Shown here: positions 10,764-18,925 of the stretch, piece by piece
Layout of the letters: the number at the start of each line of letters is the position of its first letter
Numbering within the stretch: position 1 is the stretch's first letter
Assembly: GCF_017599325.1 (NCBI RefSeq)
Contig: NZ_JAGFVM010000005.1
Coordinates: 41,007 to 105,006, forward strand
From: Marinilactibacillus kalidii
GTDB lineage: Bacteria; Bacillota; Bacilli; Lactobacillales; Carnobacteriaceae_A
Direction of reading: 5' to 3'
Length of the DNA stretch: 64,000 bases
The notes under the pieces: model-generated
Seen by the model: only the letters and a program-made list of their open reading frames with translations
The model's database searches: none
What the model was told of the DNA's origin: nothing
Made by a program: the position numbers and the translations under genes

Positions 10764-11621
10764 TTATGTGTTCTCTTGATGAATTCTATTCGTTACTCTA
10801 AATATATGGAGCGTCAGATAAAGCATTTCATCTGATGAAAGGGACCAATCTTCTTGTTTGTTTAATAGTGTTGAGATTTTTTCAGCAGCTTCGTATGCTT
10901 TTAAGTATTTTGCTTTGACTGCTTCAAGAACCGTTTGATCGATTCCTTCATGATGCACCGGTTCTCCGTGGGTTTGTCTGATGATAAAGTAGCGCAAATG
11001 CGTCAGAAAGCGAACATAATTCAGCGATTCTTCATCTAATTCGATTTGAAAATGATACTTCACCACTTCCAAAATTCGGTTGATGAGTTTCGTCATTTTG
11101 ACCGTGTTCTCTATTTTTCCTTCATCATTTTGTGCATTCACAAAGTGATACGTAATAAAGGTCTCTTCGCTTTTTGGTAACGTAATCGAGAGTCGTTTAT
11201 TGATCGTTTCAATCGCCTTTAAGGCAGCCTCATATTCTTTAGGATAAAGCTTCTTAACTTCCCAGCGCAAGTTCTCAGTGTATTCTACACCTTCTTGCGT
11301 TCGTTTCAATGCATAGTTCAAGTGGTCTGCTAATGTAATATAATTTCTTGTACTAAAGGTAATGCCTAAGTAAGTTTCAGCTTCTTTTGTCACGTCAGAT
11401 ACGACGTCAATGATTTCAGGATCCATACTCGCAATCGTTTGCAGTAAATCGATTTGACCATGAGTAGGCTCAGCAATAAAGCGTCTATCAATCATCGTTT
11501 TGTCGACCGGCTCGCCTTTAACAGCATTAAATCCGATCCCTTTACCGATAACGATCCACTCGATGCCTGTTGAGTCGAGAACTAATGCAACATTATTATT
11601 GAATTTTTTCAAGAATTCCAC
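10764..11621 (-). CDS. licT: BglG/LicT-family transcription antiterminator
   Basis: RNA-binding antiterminator that reads through the two leader terminators when beta-glucosides are present. The N-terminal co-antiterminator domain (LKKFNNNVALVLDSTG... IGKGIGF) covers about 55 residues, followed by two PTS regulatory domains with conserved His residues (for example LADHLNYAL near residue 105 and LTHLRYFIIRQ near 210). An ATG at 11636 is in frame, but the GAGGGGG ribosome site lies inside that extension and points to GTG at 11619-11621. The GTG start also aligns with the normal family N-terminus. The result is 285 residues. Confidence 0.92.
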   Translation of the reverse strand: MEFLKKFNNNVALVLDSTGIEWIVIGKGIGFNAVKGEPVDKTMIDRRFIAEPTHGQIDLLQTIASMDPEIIDVVSDVTKEAETYLGITFSTRNYITLADHLNYALKRTQEGVEYTENLRWEVKKLYPKEYEAALKAIETINKRLSITLPKSEETFITYHFVNAQNDEGKIENTVKMTKLINRILEVVKYHFQIELDEESLNYVRFLTHLRYFIIRQTHGEPVHHEGIDQTVLEAVKAKYLKAYEAAEKISTLLNKQEDWSLSSDEMLYLTLHIFRVTNRIHQENT

Positions 11622-11643
11622 AGGTATCCCCCTCATTTAGAAC

Positions 11644-11700
11644 AAAAAAATAACCCAAATTGAATACAGCGGTAACTACCGGTGATTTCAGATTTAGGTA
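11644..11700 (-). terminator. Leader terminator of licT
   Basis: In minus sense the arm beginning TACCTAAATC pairs imperfectly over 22 nt with an arm ending AATTTGGGTTA, followed by seven U. The 5' arm begins in the RAT, so the regulator gene is itself under antitermination control. Confidence 0.8.
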
Positions 11701-11726
11701 ATGCCTGATCGAATCAGTAACAATCC
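11697..11726 (-). promoter_or_regulatory. RAT upstream of licT
   Basis: Minus-sense GGATTGTTACTGATTCGATC continuing AGGCATTACC is a near-consensus RAT hairpin. It precedes the terminator at 11644-11700. Confidence 0.9.
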
Positions 11727-11748
11727 TTCAATTTAACTCACTTGAATA

Positions 11749-11777
11749 AATATAACACGAGATAAAACAGCTGTAAA
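11749..11777 (-). promoter_or_regulatory. Promoter of the licT-bglP-bglA operon
   Basis: In minus sense TTTACA (11777-11772), a 17-bp spacer and TATATT (11754-11749) resemble a sigma-A promoter. The predicted start is about 15-20 bp upstream of the first RAT. Confidence 0.65.
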
Positions 11778-11937
11778 CCTCCTTTGACTTATTTCACTCA
11801 ATTTCGTAGTATTTTTATCCTATTCAAACTAAATCGTTCAATTTTTTTTATTTGTAATTGGTCTAATCACTATTTCTTGAGTATTCTATTGCTCCTTTAA
11901 TCCCTAACGACATTCCATCTACTTTTTAGAGTATCTT

Positions 11938-11967
11938 TTGACAAATGAATGAGTATTCAAGTATAAT
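11938..11967 (+). promoter_or_regulatory. Promoter of the metal ATPase gene with ArsR-like dyad
   Basis: Perfect -35 TTGACA (11938-11943) and -10 TATAAT (11962-11967) with an 18-bp spacer. The spacer holds TGAAT-GAGT-ATTCA (11946-11959), the size and AT character of ArsR/CzrA-type operators, and so could be the operator for the ArsR protein encoded downstream. Confidence 0.75.
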
Positions 11968-11999
11968 CAACGTATACATATGAGCGGTCATTCATTTGT
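11941..11999 (+). repeat. Perfect 12-bp inverted repeat across the ATPase promoter and leader
   Basis: ACAAATGAATGA (11941-11952) is repeated as its exact inverse complement at 11988-11999. The right arm also takes part in a leader hairpin in which AGCGGTCATT (near 11983) pairs with AAATGGCCGCT (near 12011). The arms could be two half-operators. Confidence 0.7.
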
Positions 12000-12044
12000 A
12001 AATGGCCGCTTAGAAATGTTTTAAATTCAACTCAAAGGATGATC

Positions 12045-14003
12045 ATGATGCATAATCCACAATCCAGTACTATTTACCCTAAAAGACCCGTTACTAAAAG
12101 CAACCCACACCATGAAAATGATGCCTCTCATCATGGACATGTGCCCGTCATTTTGTACGTCATTGGTCTTATTATTTATCTGGTTGCGCTTGTCACCTCG
12201 TTCGGTACTGTCGTTTCAAATAGTTTGTTTATGCTCACGATGTTGATTTCTGGCTATCATGTGATCACTGAGGGTGTGGTTGATACGTTCAAAGAATCGA
12301 TCACGCGTAAAAGATTTCATCCTAACGTTCATATTCTGATGGCTTTAGCGGCTTTGGGGTCTTCTATCATTGGGGCGTTTGACGAAGGCGCTTTACTCAT
12401 TCTGATTTTCGCTGGCGCTCATTTTCTGGAAGAATATGCTGAAGGAAAAAGTAAACGTGAGATCACGAATCTCTTGCAGATGAATCCAACTGAAGCGAGA
12501 CGACTAAAAGATAATGGCGAGACGGAGATCGTTTCTGTGTCGGATCTTGAAATTGGTGATCAGTTGCGCGTTTTACCAGGAGATCAAATACCGACGGATG
12601 GCGAGATCACTTCTGGTTCTGTTTATATTGACGAATCGGCTATCAATGGAGAAAGCATGCCGCGTGAGAAAACCGTTGGGGATGAAATATTCGGGAGTAC
12701 CGTTAACGGTGATGCTGCTTTTACTATGACCGTTACTAAAAATAGTGAAGATACTGTTTTCGCAAAAATTATTGCACTCGTTGATCAATCTCAGTCCAAT
12801 CTTTCTAAGACTGCCACTACCATCAAGCGGATCGAACCGATCTATGTGGTTTCTGTGATGATCGCCGTACCAATATTCATTTTAGTCATGCCCTTTCTTT
12901 CAAGTTGGGATTACGAAGAGAGCTTTTACAGGGGAATGATCATGCTGGTTTCAGCTTCACCCTGTGCACTCGCAGCGAGTGCTGTTCCGGCAACTTTATC
13001 TGGTATTTCGAATTTAGCTAAGCGTGGTGTTTTATTTAAGGGTGGTTCTTTCCTTTCTAATCTGACAAAAGTAAAAGCTGTCGCTTTTGATAAAACGGGT
13101 ACGTTAACAAAAGGCAAACCCGTCGTGACTGATACCTACTTTATAGAAGAAAATCGAACAGCTGAATGGAAACAATGCATTGTCAGTATGGAAAAAGAAG
13201 CTAACCACCCACTTGCTACAGCGATATTAGACGCTTTTGAATCAGAGATTTCAGTATCTACTCAAGATATTACCGTGCAAAATGAGATTGGAAAAGGGCT
13301 AACTGCACAGATTGGAGGAAAAGCCTATCGCATTGGGAAGCCTGCTTTGTTTACTCACATTCCAGACACGCTCGCATCACAAACTGAAGCACTGGCAAAA
13401 GCTGGTAAAACAGTTGTTTATTTCAGCAAAAATGATCAAGTCGTGGGTTTGATTGCAATGATGGATCTTCCACATGATAATGTCCCAAGCGTTATTGATT
13501 ATCTGAAAGCACAAGGTATTCATACTGCAATGATCACTGGTGATGCTGAACAAACGGGCAAAGCCGTCGCAGATCTTTTATCGATCGATGAAGTGGTTGG
13601 CAATGTTTTACCTGAAAATAAATCTCAGATTATTCAGGACTTGCAAAAAGAACATGGCGAAACCGTCATGATCGGTGATGGTATCAACGATGCCCCCGCA
13701 TTGGTCAATGCAGATATTGGGTTTGCGATGGGTGATGGTACTGATATTGCCATTGATGTGGCCGATGCCGTGATCATGCAAAATGATTTGACTCGTTTCC
13801 AATATGCACATAGACTCTCTAGAAAATTAAACCGAGTGGTTTGGCAGAATATCTGCTTTTCCATGTTCGTAGTAGTCTTATTGATAACATTGAACCTCCT
13901 CGGACAAGTCGACATCGGTATCGGTGTGCTTGCTCACGAGGGCAGTACGATCATCGTTATCTTAAACGGTCTGCGTCTTCTTCTCCCGCTTAAAACAAAC
14001 TGA
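12045..14003 (+). CDS. P1B4-type heavy-metal-transporting ATPase (Fe/Co/Zn efflux)
   Basis: Exports divalent metal across the membrane using ATP. There is no N-terminal metal-binding domain, only a His-rich stretch (HHENDASHHGH). The actuator motif NGES is near residue 202, membrane metal motif SPC near 305, phosphorylation site DKTGT near 349, EANHPLA near 390, and GDGINDAPA near 546. The last helix has HEGST near 631. SPC plus HEGST is the known signature of the P1B4 group (PfeT, FrvA, CtpD, CoaT), so iron or cobalt is as likely as zinc or cadmium. The frame opens with ATG at 12039 inside the AAAGGATG ribosome site; ATG at 12045 or 12048 is the likely start. Confidence 0.88.
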   Translation: MMHNPQSSTIYPKRPVTKSNPHHENDASHHGHVPVILYVIGLIIYLVALVTSFGTVVSNSLFMLTMLISGYHVITEGVVDTFKESITRKRFHPNVHILMALAALGSSIIGAFDEGALLILIFAGAHFLEEYAEGKSKREITNLLQMNPTEARRLKDNGETEIVSVSDLEIGDQLRVLPGDQIPTDGEITSGSVYIDESAINGESMPREKTVGDEIFGSTVNGDAAFTMTVTKNSEDTVFAKIIALVDQSQSNLSKTATTIKRIEPIYVVSVMIAVPIFILVMPFLSSWDYEESFYRGMIMLVSASPCALAASAVPATLSGISNLAKRGVLFKGGSFLSNLTKVKAVAFDKTGTLTKGKPVVTDTYFIEENRTAEWKQCIVSMEKEANHPLATAILDAFESEISVSTQDITVQNEIGKGLTAQIGGKAYRIGKPALFTHIPDTLASQTEALAKAGKTVVYFSKNDQVVGLIAMMDLPHDNVPSVIDYLKAQGIHTAMITGDAEQTGKAVADLLSIDEVVGNVLPENKSQIIQDLQKEHGETVMIGDGINDAPALVNADIGFAMGDGTDIAIDVADAVIMQNDLTRFQYAHRLSRKLNRVVWQNICFSMFVVVLLITLNLLGQVDIGIGVLAHEGSTIIVILNGLRLLLPLKTN

Positions 14004-14004
14004 C

Positions 14005-14040
14005 AAAAAGCCATCGAATAGGCATTCGATGGCTTTTTTA
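14005..14040. terminator. Bidirectional terminator between metal ATPase and arsR-like gene
   Basis: AAAAAGCCATCGAATAGGCA continuing TTCGATGGCTTTTTT forms a near-perfect stem with U-tracts in both directions. It serves the two convergent genes and overlaps the stop codon of the regulator. Confidence 0.9.
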
Positions 14041-14352
14041 ATCTGTATTTTCTCGAGTATGTGTCATAACTTGTTCTAATATTTTAAAGACATGATCATC
14101 ATCTAAACGGTAATAAATGGTTTTCCCTTCACGCCTTGGCTTGACTAATCGGTTCTTTTTCAAAGTACTCAACTGATGAGAGATGGCAGACTGGTGCATG
14201 TCCAGTGAAGCAGCAATCTCTCCTACATTCATTTCTTTTTTTTGTAGTAAAAATAGAATCGATAGACGCGTAGGATCACTGATCGTCTTAAAAAACTGAC
14301 TAACTGGTTGTAGCATCGCTCTATCGATATCGACGTTGTGGCCGTCTACCAT
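14038..14352 (-). CDS. ArsR/SmtB-family metal-sensing repressor (CzrA-like)
   Basis: A 104-residue winged-helix repressor. The recognition helix is in DMHQSAISHQLSTLKKNRLV and the wing in RREGKTIYYRLDDD. The last helix carries D-x-H-x10-H-x2-E, matching the alpha-5 zinc/cobalt site of CzrA/SmtB except that the final ligand is Glu instead of His. The open frame extends to 14403, but AAAGGAG lies 7 nt before the ATG at 14350-14352, which gives the normal family length. It is convergent with the metal ATPase and probably represses it and itself. Confidence 0.88.
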   Translation of the reverse strand: MVDGHNVDIDRAMLQPVSQFFKTISDPTRLSILFLLQKKEMNVGEIAASLDMHQSAISHQLSTLKKNRLVKPRREGKTIYYRLDDDHVFKILEQVMTHTRENTD

Positions 14353-14415
14353 GTACATTCTCCTTTCAGTGCCAAACTTTTTGAAGGCATTGACACTGAT
14401 CATTCTCTTGGATTC

Positions 14416-14445
14416 ATTATACTATTACTGAATTCGAATGCACAA
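14416..14445 (-). promoter_or_regulatory. Promoter of the arsR-like gene
   Basis: In minus sense TTGTGC (14445-14440), an 18-bp spacer and TATAAT (14421-14416). The spacer includes ATTCGAAT, a small palindrome that could serve autoregulation. Confidence 0.6.
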
Positions 14446-14471
14446 GGTCTGACTATAACGAGGTATAAGAA

Positions 14472-14509
14472 AACCGTACGATTGGGCTAAAAAACCAAAT
14501 CGTACGGTT
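14472..14509 (-). terminator. Terminator of the second phospho-beta-glucosidase operon
   Basis: Minus-sense AACCGTACGATTTGG pairs with CCCAATCGTACGGTT around a short U-rich loop and is followed by TTCTTAT, a few bases after the stop codon at 14517. Confidence 0.75.
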
Positions 14510-14516
14510 GTTCACT

Positions 14517-15932
14517 TTACTTCCACACGGGTTCAGATGATGTCAATTCACGTTTTTCGATGAGTCCTTTATACCAGTATCCAGATTGTTTCAAGGAACG
14601 GGCTTGTTGGTTTTCATTATCGATACGAACCAATCCATAACGATTTTTGAAAGCATTCATTGGTGAAACGCAGTCCGTGAATGCCCACAACATATATCCT
14701 TCGCAGTTTGCCCCTGCTTCAACGGCTTTCAATAGCCAAGATAGGTGTTCTCCTAAAAACGCAATCCGGTAATCATCCTGTACGATTCCTTTGTCATCCA
14801 TGAATCGTTCTTCTTGCTCGATCCCCATACCATTTTCTGTGATCAACCAAGGAATATTATTATACTCGTTTTTGATACGCAGTGCCATATCATACATCAA
14901 TTTCGGATAGATCTCCCATCCTCTTGATTTGTTCATACGACGACCAGGTAATTCAAACGAATCATAATACTGTTCTGGATGAAAAGGTGTGTCTTTGTTC
15001 CAAGCATATTTCGGTGCTTGAACACGTTTTGGGAAATAAAGATTGATTCCTAAATAATCGACCGTATTCTGTTTGATGATTGCAAGTTCTTCTTTATCAT
15101 GATCAAATAGAATATCGTGTTGTTTCAATAAATCGATCAGTTCTTGTGGATAGACCCCTTTCACTGCTGGATCCAAAAACACACGGTTGAAGAATAAATC
15201 AAAAATATGCGCGGCTTTTTGATCAGCTTTTGAAGAGGAACGAGCATAAGTGACTTCTGGATTTAATATGGTTCCGATCCGGCCATCATAATTCCCTTTT
15301 TTATAGACCGCTACGGCTTTAGCTGTGGCCAATACTTTATGATGGTTCCACTGCATCCACTTCTTGGTGTTTTGTTCATGTGGCCATCTGATAGCATCCA
15401 AGTAAACTCTGGTTTGGACCACGACTGGTTCATTGAATACGAACCAGTTTTTCACGCGATCTGCATATCGTTCAAAAGCGATCTCTGCATAACCCGCAAA
15501 CAATTCGACCACTTTCTTTGAACTCCAGCCATCATAGGTTTCTTGAAGATAGGCCGGTAATTCATAATGTTCCAGACATAACATCGGTTCGACACCCGCT
15601 TTGAGCAGTGCATCAATCATATCACTAATATGTTTAGCATAGTCTTCATCGACCGTTAACGACTCGTAATCAGTGAAAAATCTTGACCAGTTGATACTCG
15701 TACGGTAATGAGTCAAACCGATTTTTTGCATATGATCAATATCTTCTTGGTATTTCTCCATGAAATTAGTTGCGACAGCGGGACCGTATCCTTCGTGCCA
15801 AACAAAATATTCTTCTTTATACCAAGCATCCAGATAAGAATCTTGTCCCTCTTTTTTTCCTTTCCAACCTTCAGTCTGCCATGCTGATGAGCCTGCACCT
15901 AGTATAAAATCTTTCGGTATTTGTTGAATCAT
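14517..15932 (-). CDS. GH1 beta-glycosidase, probably 6-phospho-beta-glucosidase
   Basis: A 471-residue GH1 enzyme with catalytic acid/base in VFNEP near residue 164 and nucleophile in WLITENGMG near 365. The C-terminal ARSLKQSGYWYK resembles the region that binds the sugar phosphate in phospho-GH1 enzymes, but the motif is less canonical than in bglA of this window, so an unphosphorylated substrate cannot be excluded. It lies 18 bp after a lactose/cellobiose-type PTS IIC gene and shares its promoter, which favours a phosphorylated disaccharide. It is clearly divergent from the GH1 protein at 7260-8693 and not a recent duplicate. Confidence 0.85.
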   Translation of the reverse strand: MIQQIPKDFILGAGSSAWQTEGWKGKKEGQDSYLDAWYKEEYFVWHEGYGPAVATNFMEKYQEDIDHMQKIGLTHYRTSINWSRFFTDYESLTVDEDYAKHISDMIDALLKAGVEPMLCLEHYELPAYLQETYDGWSSKKVVELFAGYAEIAFERYADRVKNWFVFNEPVVVQTRVYLDAIRWPHEQNTKKWMQWNHHKVLATAKAVAVYKKGNYDGRIGTILNPEVTYARSSSKADQKAAHIFDLFFNRVFLDPAVKGVYPQELIDLLKQHDILFDHDKEELAIIKQNTVDYLGINLYFPKRVQAPKYAWNKDTPFHPEQYYDSFELPGRRMNKSRGWEIYPKLMYDMALRIKNEYNNIPWLITENGMGIEQEERFMDDKGIVQDDYRIAFLGEHLSWLLKAVEAGANCEGYMLWAFTDCVSPMNAFKNRYGLVRIDNENQQARSLKQSGYWYKGLIEKRELTSSEPVWK

Positions 15933-15950
15933 GTAAACACTCCTCTATTT

Positions 15951-17288
15951 TTACTGAACTGTTTCTTCACCAAATTCTTCTTTTTCAATCTCTTCTACTT
16001 TTATTTCTTTATTTGAGACTTTAATAAATGGTAAGTAAATCAAGACGGAGACCACGATACAGATCAGTTGGGTTACAACGGCTCCCCAGTCTCCAGCTGT
16101 TGCGATCCACGCACTAAGTAATGGTGGCATCGTCCATGGAATCATTACGACTGCTTTTCCTGCAAAACCAATCGAGGTCAGGAAGTAAGCGATCGTTCCA
16201 GTAACTAGCGGTGTAAGCACAAATGGAATCGCAATAATCGGGTTCAAAACAATCGGTAAACCGAAGATAACAGGTTCATTTACATTAAAGATACCCGGGG
16301 CAAAAGACAGCTTTCCAATCGAACGGAAGTCTTCTCGTTTACTCCCAATAAAAATCGCAATAAGTAGACCGAGCGTCAACCCAGATCCGCCTACTGTCAT
16401 ATAAATATCCCAAAACGGCATGTTGATGATATTCGGAATCGTTTTTCCCGCTTCAAAGGCTTGTGTGTTTTCTGCAATAGCTGCCAGTAAAATTGGTTCT
16501 CTAATGGGTTTAATAATCTGATTTCCATGAATCCCGATCACCCAAAACAATTGAGAAACTAGCATCAATACAAGTAGTCCTGGTAGACCTTGAACAATAT
16601 TTTCAAGTGGTGCTTGAACGAGATTATAGATAATATCGTAAATATGTCTACCTGTAGTCGCATTGATGGCAAAACCAATTGCTGCAACGATGATAATCGT
16701 GAAGACGGTTGGAATCAGTGCTGAAAAAGAGCGCGACACGTTTGTCGGTACTGAATCTGGCATGGAAATTTTCAGTTTATCTTGTTTACCTAACCAGGTA
16801 TACAATTCAATTGATCCAATCGCTACAATCATGCCCAGAAACAAACCACCTGAACCTGTGTAATCTCTTGAGATCACATTAGCTGCTTCAAAGGTTTGAT
16901 CGCCAACAACCACGTTCATGGTTGTCGGAATAATGGCAATATAAGATAAGGCTGCTAGTAAACCTGGAAAGTGGCCTTCCAAGTCATTCAACTTCGCCAT
17001 TTCATTCCCAATCAAGAATACTGCACCCAGTGCCATCATATTCATCGTGGCATAGTTCACCATCTGGGAAAGGGGTTTTAATCCTTCTAGCCATCCTAAC
17101 CAACTAATTTGTGCTAGGCCATTGGTACTGTCGAACACCATATTCGAGAAAAGCGTAGCAAAAGCACCTGTGATAATGATCGGCAATAGTAAGGTGAAAG
17201 CATTTTTGATTGCTATGATATATTTATAGCTATTGATCTTGTAAGCTACTTGATTGAGTGTACTAACAAATTTACTATCTTCTAACAT
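15951..17288 (-). CDS. PTS lactose/cellobiose-family EIIC
   Basis: A 445-residue membrane component with about ten helices and no IIA or IIB domain. Family features include NxxxFWVIGIHGNQI near residue 250 and the IFNVNEPVIFGLPIVLNP segment near residue 333. It should carry a beta-linked disaccharide and needs separate IIA and IIB partners; neither lies in this operon. An orphan IIB gene of the same family occurs at 59066-59392. GGAGGAGG precedes the ATG. The upstream region carries a sigma-A promoter, a 36-bp palindrome and a cre-like site, so repression by the GntR protein encoded just upstream and by CcpA is likely. Confidence 0.92.
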   Translation of the reverse strand: MLEDSKFVSTLNQVAYKINSYKYIIAIKNAFTLLLPIIITGAFATLFSNMVFDSTNGLAQISWLGWLEGLKPLSQMVNYATMNMMALGAVFLIGNEMAKLNDLEGHFPGLLAALSYIAIIPTTMNVVVGDQTFEAANVISRDYTGSGGLFLGMIVAIGSIELYTWLGKQDKLKISMPDSVPTNVSRSFSALIPTVFTIIIVAAIGFAINATTGRHIYDIIYNLVQAPLENIVQGLPGLLVLMLVSQLFWVIGIHGNQIIKPIREPILLAAIAENTQAFEAGKTIPNIINMPFWDIYMTVGGSGLTLGLLIAIFIGSKREDFRSIGKLSFAPGIFNVNEPVIFGLPIVLNPIIAIPFVLTPLVTGTIAYFLTSIGFAGKAVVMIPWTMPPLLSAWIATAGDWGAVVTQLICIVVSVLIYLPFIKVSNKEIKVEEIEKEEFGEETVQ

Positions 17289-17311
17289 CCTATTTCCTCC
17301 TCCATTCTATA

Positions 17312-17325
17312 TGTAACGGCTTTCA
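17312..17325 (-). promoter_or_regulatory. cre site (catabolite repression) in the PTS-IIC leader
   Basis: TGAAAGCCGTTACA in minus sense matches the consensus TGWAANCGNTNWCA at 13 of 14 positions. It lies just downstream of the -10, where CcpA would block transcription. Confidence 0.7.
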
Positions 17326-17330
17326 AAAAC

Positions 17331-17359
17331 AGTTTAACGTGTTTCTTCATAAATGTAAA
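17331..17359 (-). promoter_or_regulatory. Promoter of the PTS-IIC / GH1 operon
   Basis: In minus sense TTTACA (17359-17354), a 17-bp spacer and TAAACT (17336-17331). The palindromic operator begins 2 bp upstream of the -35. Confidence 0.65.
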
Positions 17360-17361
17360 GC

Positions 17362-17397
17362 TTAATTAAATATTTGTATATACAAATATTTAATTAA
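17362..17397. promoter_or_regulatory. 36-bp perfect palindrome, likely GntR/UTRA operator
   Basis: Eighteen-base arms without a mismatch, centred on TTGTATATACAA between 17379 and 17380. The core equals the known operator type of TreR-like GntR/UTRA repressors. It lies between the gntR-family gene and the PTS gene it probably controls. Confidence 0.8.
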
Positions 17398-17428
17398 AAA
17401 AATAAGCTGCTCATTTTAAATGAACAGC
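17395..17428 (-). terminator. Terminator of the gntR-family gene
   Basis: Minus-sense GCTGTTCATTT pairs with AAATGAGCAGC and is followed by TTATTTTTTT. Its U-tract touches the edge of the 36-bp palindrome. Confidence 0.75.
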
Positions 17429-17448
17429 CCGTCTTTTCGTAATAGCCC

Positions 17449-18165
17449 TCAATGATCTTGATTTTCAAATAGCATTTCTACCATATCATATCTATGATGT
17501 ACGATAGAATATTCGACCGGCGTGCCAGTAGTTAGGTACATGATCTTTTCTACTTCTAGAACGGGATCCGTTTCTTTACAGTCCAAGTGAACTTGATCAA
17601 GCGCCGTTGGTTTTGAAGCTCGTACAATTTGACGATTATCTTTAAAGATAATCCCAAGTTCTTCACGGATATACCGATAAACAGAATCATTTAAAACTTC
17701 TTCTGTTATCCCCTTTATCAGGTGAACAGGCATAACGGTATTTTCTAATGAATAGGGTTTACCACCGATAATTCTCAACCGCTGGTAGAAATAAACAGGT
17801 GTTTCTCGATCGATCAGTAGATGTCGTCTTTCTTTTTCATCAGGAAAGCGAACAGTGAACGTGATGACTTTATTATCTAATTGTGCTTCTTTCTGAACGG
17901 CTGTCGTCAAGCCTACATTATGACCGATTTGTATACTCGTTTGTGCTTTCATCAATGCGTTTCGTTTTATGTACGATCCAGATCCTTGGATGGTATAGAG
18001 TAGCCCTGCTGCTCGAAGTAAATCTAAGGCCTTTTTGATCGTCACTCGACTTGTAGCAAACTCTTTTGCAAGCGTTTGTTGATCAGGCAATTTCTCATCG
18101 ACCGTATAGACATGCGTGTTGATGCGTTCTTTAATTATTTCTGCGATTTCCTTATACTTCGGCAT
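17449..18165 (-). CDS. GntR-family regulator with UTRA domain
   Basis: A 238-residue repressor. The N-terminal winged helix includes LPDQQTLAKEFATSRVTIKK and LLYTIQGSGSYIK (residues 25-66). The C-terminal UTRA effector domain has FYQRLRIIGGKPYSLENTVM near residue 130 and ends with VEYSIVHHRYDMVEM. UTRA proteins bind sugar phosphates or similar metabolites. AGGAGGGT precedes the ATG. It lies directly upstream of the PTS-IIC/GH1 operon in the same orientation, with its own terminator and the palindromic operator between, so it is the likely local regulator; the inducer is probably the phosphorylated disaccharide. Confidence 0.9.
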   Translation of the reverse strand: MPKYKEIAEIIKERINTHVYTVDEKLPDQQTLAKEFATSRVTIKKALDLLRAAGLLYTIQGSGSYIKRNALMKAQTSIQIGHNVGLTTAVQKEAQLDNKVITFTVRFPDEKERRHLLIDRETPVYFYQRLRIIGGKPYSLENTVMPVHLIKGITEEVLNDSVYRYIREELGIIFKDNRQIVRASKPTALDQVHLDCKETDPVLEVEKIMYLTTGTPVEYSIVHHRYDMVEMLFENQDH

Positions 18166-18286
18166 ATATCCTACCCTCCTATATTGAAAATCTCATTGTC
18201 TCATATTTAAAATAGTATCAGATTTTATCAAAAAATACTAGTTTCCGTCCGTCTTGTTGTTCAATCTTTACTAGTGAAAAGAAAAC

Positions 18287-18319
18287 AGCCAGAAAATCCA
18301 CTAGTAGGATTTCCTGACT
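18287..18319 (-). terminator. Terminator after the YdjM-like gene
   Basis: Minus-sense AGTCAGGAAATCC pairs with GGATTTTCTGGCT around a 7-nt loop, followed by GTTTTCTTTTC, shortly after the stop codon at 18330. Confidence 0.65.
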
Positions 18320-18329
18320 ATTTATCGTT

Positions 18330-18872
18330 CTAAAACAAATTATGCGCCAGTCGATTCAAATATACAAAAGATAAATCATCTAATCTTAGTTGAGTTAAAT
18401 GGTAAAGAATTGCGACTAACGAAACAAAAAAGATTACTTGCTCTGCCAATCCACCGGTAGAATAGTAGATGATTTTAAATCCAGATTGAAAACTTTTTTT
18501 AGAAAATGGCTGTAACCAAGCAATGCCTTTTTTGGAGAATGAATCTTCTATTAGATGTGCTAAGTAGCCGAGGCTAAACCACTGAATCAATTCTACTGGA
18601 AACGATAGCCACTGAGCGATAATATAGAAAAGATAGGAAATAGCTATCAAACCAACTAGACTATGCGTCAAACCTCTGTGACCAAATAGTCCCTTAACAC
18701 CACCACTTACCCCTTTTAAGCGACGACCGATATATGAATTCGGTTCATCTATATCTGGGAATACTGCCCCAACTGCTAATAGGGCCACCCCACTCATCGT
18801 CAATGCTTGCGCTGAATCCATGACAGGAAGCGTAATTGCGAGGGTTGTTGCTAAATGCGTTTTGTATCTCAC
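18330..18872 (-). CDS. YdjM/DUF457-family membrane-bound metal-dependent hydrolase-like protein
   Basis: A 180-residue integral membrane protein with about four helices. The start RYKTHLATT, the acidic motif FPDIDEPNSYIGRR near residue 39 and GHRGLTHSLVGL near residue 64 are typical of the YdjM (LexA-regulated, DUF457) family, whose members are annotated as putative metal-dependent hydrolases of unproven substrate. GTG at 18870-18872 is the start, with AAGGAG about 10 nt upstream. No LexA box is visible to me. It follows the acyltransferase gene by 53 bp and may share its transcript. Confidence 0.82.
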   Translation of the reverse strand: MRYKTHLATTLAITLPVMDSAQALTMSGVALLAVGAVFPDIDEPNSYIGRRLKGVSGGVKGLFGHRGLTHSLVGLIAISYLFYIIAQWLSFPVELIQWFSLGYLAHLIEDSFSKKGIAWLQPFSKKSFQSGFKIIYYSTGGLAEQVIFFVSLVAILYHLTQLRLDDLSFVYLNRLAHNLF

Positions 18873-18925
18873 TGACGGTTTTCTCCTTCACGTTCATAAA
18901 AAATGATGCTTTTTTTGATGAAAAG

